Assembly (NCBI RefSeq): GCF_900107175.1 | Contig: NZ_FNOZ01000006.1 | Coordinates: 83,282 to 147,281 of the forward strand | Direction: 5' to 3' | DNA length: 64,000 nt | From: Modestobacter sp. DSM 44400 | GTDB lineage: Bacteria > Actinomycetota > Actinomycetes > Mycobacteriales > Geodermatophilaceae | Part shown: positions 1 to 7,740 of the stretch, piece by piece | How positions within the stretch are numbered: the first letter of the stretch is position 1 | How the letters are laid out: every line of letters begins with the position of its first letter | The notes under the pieces: model-generated | The model's database searches: none | Seen by the model: the letters and a program-made list of their open reading frames with translations, nothing else | Told to the model about the DNA's origin: nothing | Position numbers and translations under genes: made by a program

Positions 1-442
1 GGAACTCCCACAGCCCGGCCAGCGAGCCCGACCTGCGCTGGGCCACCAGCACGCGGCGGCGGTCGTCGACCAGTGCCGCGCCGACCACCTGGGTCACCCC
101 GCGGGCGGCCTCGGCGGCGGCGGCCGCATAGGCGTCCAGGTGCGACTGCATGCTCCGAAGCACCCGGCGGCCCAGCAGCATCCCATCGAGCGACCCGCCG
201 AGCGGACCCGCCGACCAGTCGACCTGCTCCTCGACCAGGGTGCCGGTGCCGGTCGCGGAGAAACGCCGGGTGTGCGTCAGCCGGCGTCCCGGTCCGCGCG
301 TCGCTACGTACACGTCGGAGTACGGCCGGACCGACTCGACCTCCGCCAGCGGGTACGGCCACGGCCGACCCAGCCGCCGGGCGACGTCGAAGGCAACGGT
401 CAGCGGAGCCTCCACCAGGGTGGTGAACCGGAGTTGGGGCAC
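1..442 (-). CDS. SRPBCC-NUDIX fusion protein (3' end outside window)
   Basis: About 147 residues are visible, read leftward from a GTG at 442 (a second in-frame GTG lies one codon upstream). Residues 1 to about 105 look like a short START/SRPBCC domain: TLVEAPLTVAFDVARR near the start, then a helix-rich end. They run without a break into VVGAALVDDRRRVLVAQRR and LAGLWEF, the typical start of a MutT-like NUDIX domain just before the catalytic box, which lies beyond the window edge. NUDIX enzymes of this kind hydrolyse oxidised or damaged nucleoside triphosphates. What the SRPBCC part does is unknown. The gene diverges from the Rrf2 regulator with about 34 bases between starts. Confidence 0.72.
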   Translation of the reverse strand, partial: MPQLRFTTLVEAPLTVAFDVARRLGRPWPYPLAEVESVRPYSDVYVATRGPGRRLTHTRRFSATGTGTLVEEQVDWSAGPLGGSLDGMLLGRRVLRSMQSHLDAYAAAAAEAARGVTQVVGAALVDDRRRVLVAQRRSGSLAGLWEF

Positions 443-476
443 CACCTCAGCGTCCCAGACACGGCAGGATGGGCCC

Positions 477-959
477 GTGCGCATTTCCGCCCGGGTCGAC
501 TACGCGGTGCGGGCGGCGATCGAACTGGCTGCCGCCGCCCCCGGCGCCCTCACCTGTGACCGCATCGCCCAGTCGCAGGGCATCCCCTCCCGGTTCCTGC
601 AGGCCATCCTCGCCGACCTGCAGCACGCCCGGCTGGTGACCAGTCAACGCGGCCGGGAGGGCGGCTACCGGCTGGCCCTCCCGCCGGAGCAGGTGTCGAT
701 CGCCCGGGTCATGCGGGTCGAGCAGGGGTTCCTCGCCGAGGTGCACGGCCAGCGCCCGGAGGACGTCGAGTACCCCGGTCCTGCCGCCGAGCTGGCGTGT
801 GTCTGGGTGGCCGCGCGGGAGAGCTATCGGCAGGTCCTGGAGCGGGTCACCCTGGCCGACGTGGTCGCCGGCACCCTGCCGCCGCACGTCGCCGAGCTGG
901 TGGAACTCGAGAGCGCCTGGCGTTCCTTCGGCACGGTCGCCGACGACGTCCACAGCTGA
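477..959 (+). CDS. Rrf2 family transcriptional regulator
   Basis: A 160-residue protein from a GTG start. The N-terminal winged helix is clear (RISARVDYAVRAAIEL, then DRIAQSQGIPSRFLQAILADL and the wing RGREGGYRLA), which is diagnostic for Rrf2. The three clustered cysteines that bind the Fe-S cluster in IscR or NsrR are missing; only isolated cysteines remain. It therefore resembles the CymR-like, cluster-free branch. It lies immediately upstream of the sulfite reductase/cysH unit in the same orientation, so a role in sulfur or cysteine control is likely, but this is inferred from position. Confidence 0.85.
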   Translation: MRISARVDYAVRAAIELAAAAPGALTCDRIAQSQGIPSRFLQAILADLQHARLVTSQRGREGGYRLALPPEQVSIARVMRVEQGFLAEVHGQRPEDVEYPGPAAELACVWVAARESYRQVLERVTLADVVAGTLPPHVAELVELESAWRSFGTVADDVHS

Positions 960-999
960 CCTCCGGGTCATCGGCCGCCCGGTGTGGCACCATAGAGGC

Positions 1000-1086
1000 G
1001 TGACGGACTGCGGCGCGCTCCTTGTAGAGCGGCTGCACGTCGATCTGGCGCGGGTCTCCAGCGCCGCGTGTCGCGCCGCGCGCTGA
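1000..1086 (+). CDS. short cysteine-containing leader peptide
   Basis: A 28-codon reading frame with a GTG start, ending about 97 bases before the sulfite reductase gene. It contains LLVERLHVDLARVSS and a cysteine (TGT) four residues later, plus a cysteine at codon 4. Its HVDL-RVSSA-CR pattern matches the putative leader peptides known in front of actinobacterial sulfur genes. There is no clear Shine-Dalgarno sequence, so translation may be leaderless. Cysteine-rich or cysteine-containing leaders in actinobacteria can act as cysteine-responsive attenuators; that role here is inferred. Confidence 0.72.
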   Translation: MTDCGALLVERLHVDLARVSSAACRAAR

Positions 1087-1182
1087 CCCGGCATCCCCCG
1101 CAGCCCCCGCTGCACACCCCCGGCCAGCACCGTGTCACGCCCCTGGAGCAGGCGCGTGCCGGCGCAGAGGAGAAGTACTGAC

Positions 1183-2862
1183 GTGTCCTCCCCCACCCGC
1201 ACCAGCAACCGTCCGGTCCGTGGCCAAGGTCAGTGGGCGCTCGGCTACCGGGAACCGCTGAACCCGACCGAGAGGTTCAAGAAGGACTCCGACGGGCTGG
1301 CTGTCCGCCAGCGGATCATCGACATCTACTCGAAGGCCGGCTTCGACAGCATCGACCCCAGTGATCTGCGGGGCCGGATGCGCTGGATGGGGCTCTACAC
1401 CCAGCGGGCCCAGGGCATCCCCGGCGGCAAGACCGCCGTGCTGGAGCCCGAGGAGCTCGAGGACTCCTACTTCATGATGCGGGTGCGCACCGACGGCGGT
1501 CAGCTGTCGGGCGCCCAGCTACGGACGATCGCGGGCATCAGCGCCGACTTCGGCCGCGACATCGCCGACATCACCGACCGGCAGAACGTGCAGCTGCACT
1601 GGATCCGGATCGAGGACGTGCCGGAGATCTGGCAACGGCTGGAGTCCGTGGGCCTGCAGACCACCGAGGCCTGCGGTGACGTCCCCCGCGGCATGCTGAA
1701 CTGCCCGCTGGCCGGAGTCGCCCGGGACGAGGTCCTCGACGCGAGCGGAGTGCTCGCCGAGGTGGTCGAGAAGTACGTCGGCAGCCCGGAGTTCAGCAAC
1801 CTGCCCCGCAAGTGGAAGACATCGATGTCCGGCTGCATCGACCACTGCACCGAGCCGGAGCTGGACGACGTGTCCTTCGTCGGCGTCCGCAACGGGGACG
1901 GCGAGGAGGGCTACGACCTGTGGGTCGGTGGCGGGCTGTCCACCAACCCCATGCTGGCCCAGCGGATCGGCGTCTTCGTCCGCCCCGAGCAGGTCTCCGA
2001 AGTCTGGGCCGGGGTGACCTCGATCTTCCGCGACTACGGCTACCGCCGCTCGCGCAACCACGCCCGGATGAAGTTCCTGATGGCTGACTGGGGCCCGGAG
2101 AAGTTCCGCCAGGTGCTGCAGGACGAGTATCTGCACGCGCCGCTCCCCGACGGCCCGGCGGCGCCCCCGGCCAGGCACGACGAGCGGGACCACGTGGGGG
2201 TCACCAAGCAGAAGGACGGCACCAACGCGCTCGGTTTCGCCCTGCGGACCGGTCGGATCAGCGGCAGCCTGCTGGGGCAGCTGGCCGACAAGGCCGAGGA
2301 GCTCGGCACCCGGGGCGGCCGGATCCGGACGACGACGCAGCAGAAGATGCTCATCCTCGACATCCCCGACGAGCGGGTCGAAGAGCTCGTCGACTGGCTG
2401 GCCGAGCGGGACCTCCAGGTGCGGCCCAGCGCCTTCCGTCGCGGCACGATGGCCTGCACCGGCCTGGAGTTCTGCAAGCTCGCCATCGTGGAGACCAAGA
2501 ACCACGCCCAGGACCTCTACAACGAGCTGGAGAAGCGGCTCCCCGACTTCGACGAGCCGATCTCGATCAACGTCAACGGCTGCCCGAACAGCTGTGCCCG
2601 GTTCCAGACCGCTGACATCGGCTTCAAGGGCTCGATGGTCCGCAACGCGGTCGGCGAGATGGTGGGCGGCTTCCAGGTGCACCTGGGCGGCCACCTCGGC
2701 ACCGAGGCTGCCTTCGGCCGCAAGTTCCGCGGCCACAAGGTGACCCAGGACGAGACTGCGGACTACTGCGAGCGGGTGCTGCGCACCTACCTCGAGCGTC
2801 GCGATCCCGGCGAGCGCTTCGCCGCCTACGTCGCCCGGGCCGACGAGACCTGGCTGATCTGA
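1183..2862 (+). CDS. sir: ferredoxin-dependent sulfite reductase (nitrite/sulfite reductase family)
   Basis: A 559-residue enzyme that reduces sulfite to sulfide with six electrons from ferredoxin, using siroheme coupled to a 4Fe-4S cluster. The cofactor cysteines are visible as ACTGLEFCK (Cys425, Cys431) and NGCPNSC (Cys467, Cys471). Two half-domains repeat the family pattern, the first with SGCIDHC. The GTG at 1183 is preferred over upstream codons because GAGGAGAAG sits just in front of it. The family also contains nitrite reductases; the adjacent cysH gene argues for sulfite. It is cotranscribed with the zinc-ribbon gene and cysH (three bases between this stop and the next ATG). Confidence 0.92.
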   Translation: MSSPTRTSNRPVRGQGQWALGYREPLNPTERFKKDSDGLAVRQRIIDIYSKAGFDSIDPSDLRGRMRWMGLYTQRAQGIPGGKTAVLEPEELEDSYFMMRVRTDGGQLSGAQLRTIAGISADFGRDIADITDRQNVQLHWIRIEDVPEIWQRLESVGLQTTEACGDVPRGMLNCPLAGVARDEVLDASGVLAEVVEKYVGSPEFSNLPRKWKTSMSGCIDHCTEPELDDVSFVGVRNGDGEEGYDLWVGGGLSTNPMLAQRIGVFVRPEQVSEVWAGVTSIFRDYGYRRSRNHARMKFLMADWGPEKFRQVLQDEYLHAPLPDGPAAPPARHDERDHVGVTKQKDGTNALGFALRTGRISGSLLGQLADKAEELGTRGGRIRTTTQQKMLILDIPDERVEELVDWLAERDLQVRPSAFRRGTMACTGLEFCKLAIVETKNHAQDLYNELEKRLPDFDEPISINVNGCPNSCARFQTADIGFKGSMVRNAVGEMVGGFQVHLGGHLGTEAAFGRKFRGHKVTQDETADYCERVLRTYLERRDPGERFAAYVARADETWLI

Positions 2863-2865
2863 CCC

Positions 2866-3033
2866 ATGACCCAGCCCACGTCAGGAAGAACCCGCCAGTT
2901 GCCCCCGTTCCACTGCCCGTACTGCGGGGACGAGGACCTCACCCCGCACGGGGACGACGGGTCGTGGCACTGCGGTGCCTGCCTGCGGACCTTCACGATC
3001 CGACTGACGGGAACGGGGGAGACACGCGCATGA
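2866..3033 (+). CDS. small zinc-ribbon protein in the sulfite reductase operon
   Basis: A 55-residue protein, ATG start, overlapping cysH by four bases (ATGA). It has two CxxC knuckles, FHCPYCGDE and WHCGACLR, 15 residues apart, so it probably binds zinc or an Fe-S cluster. Small hypothetical genes in this position, between sulfite reductase and cysH, recur in other actinobacterial assimilation operons such as that of Streptomyces. A function in electron delivery or assembly of the reductase is possible, but nothing in the sequence proves it. Confidence 0.8.
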   Translation: MTQPTSGRTRQLPPFHCPYCGDEDLTPHGDDGSWHCGACLRTFTIRLTGTGETRA

Positions 3034-3743
3034 CCAGCGCTGTCGTCCAGAGGAACGAGGAGCTGGCCGAGTGGGCCAACCTCCGCTTCGAGTCGATCTC
3101 CGACCCGGAGTGGCAGGCGCTGTCGGTGCTGTGGTGGGCCGGGGAGACCTTCGGGAACGGCTTCGCGATCACCTCGAGCATGGCCGACGGGCTGCTCGCC
3201 CACCTCGCGTCCCGCGCCCTGCCCGGCGTCAACGTGGTCTTCCTGGACACCGGCTACCACTTCGCCGAGACCCTGGGCACCCGCGACTGGATCGCCGGCG
3301 TCCTGCCGATCACCGTGCACAGCGTCCAGGCCGAGCTGACCGTGGCCGAGCAGGACGCCCGGTACGGCCCGCAGTTGCACGACAGTGACCCCGACCTGTG
3401 CTGCTCGATGCGCAAGGTGGTGCCGCTGGCCAAGCAACTCCAGGGGTACACCGCGTGGGGGTCGGGCGTGCGCCGCGACGAGTCGTCGACCCGGCGGGAC
3501 ACCAAGCTGGTCGACTGGGACGCCAAGCGCGGCATGGTCAAGGTCAACCCGCTGGCCGCCTGGACGCAGGACGACGTCGACGCCTACGTCGCCGAACACC
3601 AGGTTCCGGTGAACCCGCTGATCGACCTGGGCTACGCCTCCATCGGCTGCGCTCCCTGCACCCGCCCCGTCGCGCCGGGCGAGGACCCGCGCGCCGGCCG
3701 CTGGGCGGGCAAGAACAAGGTCGAGTGCGGGGTCAACGTCTGA
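3030..3743 (+). CDS. cysH: adenylylsulfate (APS) reductase
   Basis: A 237-residue PAPS/APS reductase of assimilatory sulfate reduction; it makes sulfite for the upstream reductase using thioredoxin. The two cysteine pairs that bind the 4Fe-4S cluster in the APS-specific type are present: Cys124-Cys125 (DLCCSMRKV) and Cys207-x2-Cys210 (IGCAPCTRP). The catalytic cysteine near the C-terminus is in VECGVN. The start at 3030 overlaps the stop of the zinc-ribbon gene, indicating translational coupling. The cluster cysteines argue for APS rather than PAPS as substrate. Confidence 0.93.
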   Translation: MTSAVVQRNEELAEWANLRFESISDPEWQALSVLWWAGETFGNGFAITSSMADGLLAHLASRALPGVNVVFLDTGYHFAETLGTRDWIAGVLPITVHSVQAELTVAEQDARYGPQLHDSDPDLCCSMRKVVPLAKQLQGYTAWGSGVRRDESSTRRDTKLVDWDAKRGMVKVNPLAAWTQDDVDAYVAEHQVPVNPLIDLGYASIGCAPCTRPVAPGEDPRAGRWAGKNKVECGVNV

Positions 3744-3759
3744 GCTGGGAGACTCCGGC

Positions 3760-4161
3760 ATGGTCCGTCCGCACGCGTTGTCCGCCGAGCGGGTCGCTGC
3801 TGCCCTCACCGGGCTGCCCGAGTGGTCCGGGGACGTCACCGGGATCCACCGCCGGATCCGGGAGGCCAGCCTCCTCGCCGCGGCCGAACGCGCGGTGGAG
3901 CTCGCGACCATCGCGGCGGAGATGGACCACCACCCGGACCTCGACATCCGCCACCGCACGCTGACCGTCTTCCTGGTCACGCACTCCGCGGACGGCGTCA
4001 CCGAGCTCGACCTCGAGTTCGCCCGCCGGGTCGACGAACTGCTCTCCGAGGGCAACCTGGAGAACCCCAGCCCGGCGGAGCGCAAAGCCCTCGACCAGAT
4101 CGACCAGGCGTGCGCGAGGGGCCGCCAGCGGAAGTTCGATCAGCCCGGCAGGGGCGCGTAG
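3760..4161 (+). CDS. pterin-4a-carbinolamine dehydratase family protein
   Basis: A 133-residue protein with the family signature MDHHPDLDIRHRTLTVFLVTH, in which the His-His-Pro and a later His line the pterin pocket. These enzymes dehydrate 4a-hydroxytetrahydropterins and may also act in molybdopterin-related repair. GGGAG precedes the ATG. It starts 16 bases after cysH and may be cotranscribed with the sulfur operon, but no functional link is obvious. The C-terminal 25 residues are basic and probably disordered. Confidence 0.85.
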   Translation: MVRPHALSAERVAAALTGLPEWSGDVTGIHRRIREASLLAAAERAVELATIAAEMDHHPDLDIRHRTLTVFLVTHSADGVTELDLEFARRVDELLSEGNLENPSPAERKALDQIDQACARGRQRKFDQPGRGA

Positions 4162-4183
4162 AGGTCGACCCGGACGACGAGTC

Positions 4184-4300
4184 GGTCTGGACGTGGTCCT
4201 CCTCCGGACCGAGCGGCGGATGGGCAAATCCGAGCAGCTCGTAGAACGCCATGGCGCGGGGCAGGTCGGTGGCGCTCACGCCCACCGCGGTGATCTCCAC
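4184..4300 (-). pseudogene. 5' relic of a VOC (glyoxalase-like) gene
   Basis: Reading leftward from a GTG at 4300, about 39 residues match the start of a VOC protein: EITAVGVSATDLPRAMAFYE, then LLGFAHPPLGPEEDHVQ. Similarity then stops abruptly at the end of the pterin dehydratase gene, and the rest of the usual 110-130 residues is missing. It looks like a gene that lost its 3' two-thirds in a deletion. Confidence 0.6.
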
Positions 4301-4366
4301 GCGCGCGGTCTACCAGCGGCCACCGACATCTGGCCGCGCGGCGCGGGCCCGGCCAGGATGGGGCGC

Positions 4367-4804
4367 ATGCCTCCTGTGCAGATCGTCTTCGACGCCACCG
4401 ACACCGAGGGGCTGGCCCGGTTCTGGGCCGCGGCGCTGGCCGACCGCGGCTACCGCGTGCCCGACCCGCCCGACGGCGCCCCCGACTGGCCGACGTGGCT
4501 GCGCTCCCAAGGCGTGCCGGAGGAGGACTGGGCCGCCGGCTTCGCGCTGGAGGAGCACACCGGCACGCAGCCGCGGATCTACTTCCAGCGGGTCCCGGAG
4601 GTGAAGTCGGCGAAGAACCGCGTGCACCTGGACCTGCTGGCCGGCGGCGGCTCCCGGGTGCCGCTGGAAGAGCAGCGCACCCTGGTGGCCGCGGCGGTCG
4701 AGCGGCTCACCGCGCTGGGCGCCACCCTCGTCGAGGAGAAGACGGAGCTGGGCGTGCACTGGGCGGTGCTGTTGGACCCCGAGGGCAACGAGTTCTGCGC
4801 CTGA
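4367..4804 (+). CDS. VOC family protein (glyoxalase-like domain)
   Basis: A 145-residue protein with the beta-alpha-beta-beta-beta pattern of the vicinal oxygen chelate fold: IVFDATDTEGLARFWAAAL at the start, RVHLDLLAG in the middle and LLDPEGNEFCA at the end. Members of this glyoxalase-like group are common in actinobacteria and mostly uncharacterised; substrate and metal use cannot be deduced. An in-frame ATG three codons upstream (4358) is a possible alternative start. It converges with the DUF3037 gene, two bases between stops. Confidence 0.82.
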   Translation: MPPVQIVFDATDTEGLARFWAAALADRGYRVPDPPDGAPDWPTWLRSQGVPEEDWAAGFALEEHTGTQPRIYFQRVPEVKSAKNRVHLDLLAGGGSRVPLEEQRTLVAAAVERLTALGATLVEEKTELGVHWAVLLDPEGNEFCA

Positions 4805-4806
4805 CC

Positions 4807-5202
4807 TCAGCCCCCGACCGGCAGCACCAGCAGCCGGAGCAGCCGGTCGGCCTCCGCGTCCGGGTCGAGAGTCAGCCCGGTGTGCACCGGGCCGGGCTGG
4901 ACCACGGTGCTGCGCGGGGCGGTGAGCCAGCGGAACCGGGATCCCAGCGCCTCCCGGCCCGCAGCACCGGCGGCCACCGCGGCGGCGCACACGTCGGCGG
5001 CGGCCTGCAGCGCCGCGGTGATGGCGGCCGGATCGGCGGTGGGGTCCAGGGCGCGCAGCCGGTCGGCGTCCAGGTGCACCCGCGAGCCCAGGTAGTCGCG
5101 CTGCCGGCAGTACACCAGCACGCCGGCGTTGAGGATCTCCCCGCGCTCCACCCGCGGGACGACCCGCAGCACGGCGTACTCGAAGGTGTCCCTCGATGTC
5201 AT
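4807..5202 (-). CDS. DUF3037 domain protein
   Basis: A 131-residue protein starting at an ATG five bases after the stop of the HipA-like kinase gene, so the two form an operon. The opening FEYAVLRVVPRVERGEILNA followed by GVLVYCRQ is the DUF3037 signature. The family has no known activity but is repeatedly encoded next to HipA-like kinase genes. That pairing suggests a partner or antidote-like role, which remains inference. Confidence 0.85.
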   Translation of the reverse strand: MTSRDTFEYAVLRVVPRVERGEILNAGVLVYCRQRDYLGSRVHLDADRLRALDPTADPAAITAALQAAADVCAAAVAAGAAGREALGSRFRWLTAPRSTVVQPGPVHTGLTLDPDAEADRLLRLLVLPVGG

Positions 5203-5207
5203 AGCCC

Positions 5208-6065
5208 TCACCGCTGGCTGATCCCCTCCGGCGGCGGCGGCCCCAGCCAGGCGGGCCGGTTCTGCCCGCGCGGCGCGGTGCGCCGTCCGGCGGCGCCGGT
5301 GGCGACCGCGGCGACCAGCCCGGGGAACCAGGAGTCGCGGGCGGCGAGCCGGGCCAGCAGCTGCTCTGCGTACCGCGCCCGGACGTCGTCGGCCGGCTCG
5401 TCGGGCGTGGGGCCCTCGAGCCAGGCGTCGGGCACCAGTGCCAGCACCTCGGTGAGCAGCGGGCGGGTGACCCGGCCGGCAAGCGCCGCGTCGGCGGCGG
5501 GGACGTCGGGGTCGCACTCGATCAACGCGTGCTGCGAGGCGTCGTAGGGCCGGGCCACCGCGGCCGGGGCGCCGGGCCAGTTGTGGTGGAAGGTCAGCGT
5601 CGCGCCGTGGTCGATCAGCTGAAGCCAGCCGTGCCAGAACAGCATGTTGGGGTTCCGCCACGAGCGGTCGACGTTGCCGACCAGCGCGTCGAACCACAGC
5701 ACCCGGCCGGCCAGCTCACCGGTCACCTCGGCAACGCCGGCCTCGAAGTCCAGCGCGCCGGGCAGATAGTCCATCCCCAGGTTGACGCCGGCGGAGTTCC
5801 GCAGCAGCTCCTGGACCTCCTGGTCCGGCTCCCCCACCGCGAGCTCCGGGGCGACGTCCACGGTGACCAGCGCCGGGACCGGTAGGTCCAGCCGGCGGGC
5901 CAGCTCACCACAGACGACCTCGGCGGCGAGCACCTTCACTCCCTGGCCGGCCGCACGCCACTTGACCACGTACGTGCCCAGGTCGTCGGCCTCCATGAGC
6001 CCGGGCAGCGAGCCGCCCTCACGCAGCGGCGTGACGTAGCGGGTTGCGGTAACAGCGGGCAGCAC
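5208..6065 (-). CDS. HipA family (HipA-like) kinase
   Basis: A 285-residue protein related to the C-terminal kinase domain of HipA. Visible kinase elements are TYVVKWRAAG (ATP-binding lysine at residue 35), GNVDRSWRNPN (130-140, catalytic loop Asp and Asn) and LIDHGATL (metal-binding Asp152). It lacks the N-terminal HipA subdomain and there is no HipB-like helix-turn-helix gene; a DUF3037 gene follows instead. Classical HipA phosphorylates glutamyl-tRNA synthetase; the target here is unknown. The GTG start faces the DUF1990 gene only six bases away, so promoters must lie inside one of the genes. Confidence 0.82.
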   Translation of the reverse strand: MLPAVTATRYVTPLREGGSLPGLMEADDLGTYVVKWRAAGQGVKVLAAEVVCGELARRLDLPVPALVTVDVAPELAVGEPDQEVQELLRNSAGVNLGMDYLPGALDFEAGVAEVTGELAGRVLWFDALVGNVDRSWRNPNMLFWHGWLQLIDHGATLTFHHNWPGAPAAVARPYDASQHALIECDPDVPAADAALAGRVTRPLLTEVLALVPDAWLEGPTPDEPADDVRARYAEQLLARLAARDSWFPGLVAAVATGAAGRRTAPRGQNRPAWLGPPPPEGISQR

Positions 6066-6071
6066 AGTGCG

Positions 6072-6662
6072 GTGACCCTACCGGCGCACGACGCCGACAC
6101 CGGAGAGACTGTGCGTGTGGGACTCCTCCGCCGGACCACCCTGGCCCAGCTCGCCGACGCGCCGTTCACCTATCCGGAGGTCGGCCGGACCCGGGACGGC
6201 GACCTGCCGACCGGCTACGACCACGTCGACCGGGCGGCAGTGGTGGGCACCGGCCGGGCGGCCTTCGACCGCGCGGCCACCGCGGTGTTCGGCTGGTGCG
6301 CCCAGCGTGGCGCCGGGCTGCGCGTGCAGGCCAGCGGCCCGGCCGGCACGCCGGGCACCGTCGTCCTGATGACGGCAGGACTGCGCCGGCTGGGCCTGGA
6401 CATCCCCTGCCGGGTGGTCTGGGTGGTCGACGAGTCCGACCGGCGGGGGTTCGGCTACGGCACCCTGCCTGGCCACCCGGAGAGCGGCGAGGAGTCCTTC
6501 GTGGTCTCGGTGCAGCCCAACGGCGACGTCGTCTACGAGCTGCGGGCCTTCTCCCGGCTGGCCACGCCGCTGTCCAGGCTGGGTGCGCCGGTCAGCCGCC
6601 GGGTGCAGTCCGCCGCGCTGGACCGGTACGTCGCCGCGATCCGCCGGGCGGCCTCGGGCTGA
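6072..6662 (+). CDS. DUF1990 family protein
   Basis: A 196-residue protein. Conserved DUF1990 features are FTYPEVGRTRDGDLPTGYDH near the N-terminus, the middle RVVWVVDESDRRGFGYGTL and the closing HPESGEESFVV segment. The fold is SRPBCC-like and the function is unknown; in several actinobacteria it is a stand-alone protein. The GTG at 6072 lies only six bases from the divergent kinase start; a GTG at 6114 is an alternative. Confidence 0.85.
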   Translation: MTLPAHDADTGETVRVGLLRRTTLAQLADAPFTYPEVGRTRDGDLPTGYDHVDRAAVVGTGRAAFDRAATAVFGWCAQRGAGLRVQASGPAGTPGTVVLMTAGLRRLGLDIPCRVVWVVDESDRRGFGYGTLPGHPESGEESFVVSVQPNGDVVYELRAFSRLATPLSRLGAPVSRRVQSAALDRYVAAIRRAASG

Positions 6663-6673
6663 CCCGCCGCGGG

Positions 6674-7489
6674 TCAGGTGTCGGCGCCGGCCTCGGCCCG
6701 TTCCTCCTTGATCAGCTCTTTGCTGCGCACCAGCCGCAGCAGGGTGACCACCAGCAGGCCACCCGCCATGTTCAGCAGCGCCGTGTACCAGAACCAGGCG
6801 ACCCAGTCGCCGTAGCCGAACGGCGCGCCGGCGTGCAGCGCCGCGAAGATGATCAGCGAGTCCAGGATCGAGTGGAACAGCTGCAGCCCGGCCAGCACCA
6901 GGGCACCGGCGACCGCGGCGATGGCCTTCGCCGGGTCGGACTCCGTTCCGTGCTGCATCCGGGTCATGAGCGTGATCGCGATGCCGGCGAGGAATGCCAG
7001 CGACGCTGACTGCAGGTCCAGCGGGGCGTCCACGTAGTGCGTGGCACTCTCGATCGCGGTGACCCGTAGGTCCGGGAAGGCGCGCACGACCAGCCACATC
7101 ATCAGCCAACCGCCGAGCAGGTTCGCCAGCAGCGTGCCGCTCCACAGCTTGCCCAGCTGGGCCACGCTGGCCCGGCCGGCGACGACCGCGGTGACCGGGA
7201 CCAGAAAGCCCTCGGTGAACAGCTCGCTGCGCGCCAGCAGCAGTGCCAGGAAGCCGACCCCGAACGCGAGGCCGGCGAGCAGGTGGCTGCCGGTCTCGGC
7301 GTAGACGGCGAAGAGCAGGAGGACGCCGATACCCACCTCGAGGCCACCGGCGAATCCGGTGGTCAGCACCTCCCGCCAGGTCCGGTGCAGCCGCTGCGCC
7401 CCTTCACTCACGATGGTGTCGAAGGCCTCCTGCAGCTCGTCCTCGGTCGGCCCCTCGGAGTCCCCCAGCTCATTCCGTGCGCTGTCCAC
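6674..7489 (-). CDS. formate/nitrite transporter family membrane protein
   Basis: A 271-residue membrane protein with six hydrophobic segments in the FNT arrangement and an acidic cytoplasmic N-terminus. It belongs to the YfdC-like branch, as shown by LFTEGFLVPVTAVVAG and FLAGIAITLMTRMQHGTESD. FNT proteins form pentameric channels for small monovalent anions. Start chosen at the GTG preceded by AGGAGGGG. It diverges from the catalase gene with about 250 bases between, which holds no other gene. Confidence 0.85.
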   Translation of the reverse strand: MDSARNELGDSEGPTEDELQEAFDTIVSEGAQRLHRTWREVLTTGFAGGLEVGIGVLLLFAVYAETGSHLLAGLAFGVGFLALLLARSELFTEGFLVPVTAVVAGRASVAQLGKLWSGTLLANLLGGWLMMWLVVRAFPDLRVTAIESATHYVDAPLDLQSASLAFLAGIAITLMTRMQHGTESDPAKAIAAVAGALVLAGLQLFHSILDSLIIFAALHAGAPFGYGDWVAWFWYTALLNMAGGLLVVTLLRLVRSKELIKEERAEAGADT

Positions 7490-7740
7490 GACCCCTCCTG
7501 CCACGACGGCCCGGCTTTCCGGCAGGCCGCGGTCCGGGGGCGATCTACCCGGACACCGGGAGTCCACACGGCCCGACCACCCCGGCACCCAACCGTCCCG
7601 GCGCGGCGGCGGCACGACGCCGGGGTCGGCCGCCGACCGACACCCGACGGCGCCTGCGCGGTGCGACCGGCAGCGTGTCGATGGCCGCGCGTCGGGTAGC
7701 GCCCAACCGATCGCGCGCCCCCCAGCACCCGGAGAACCCC

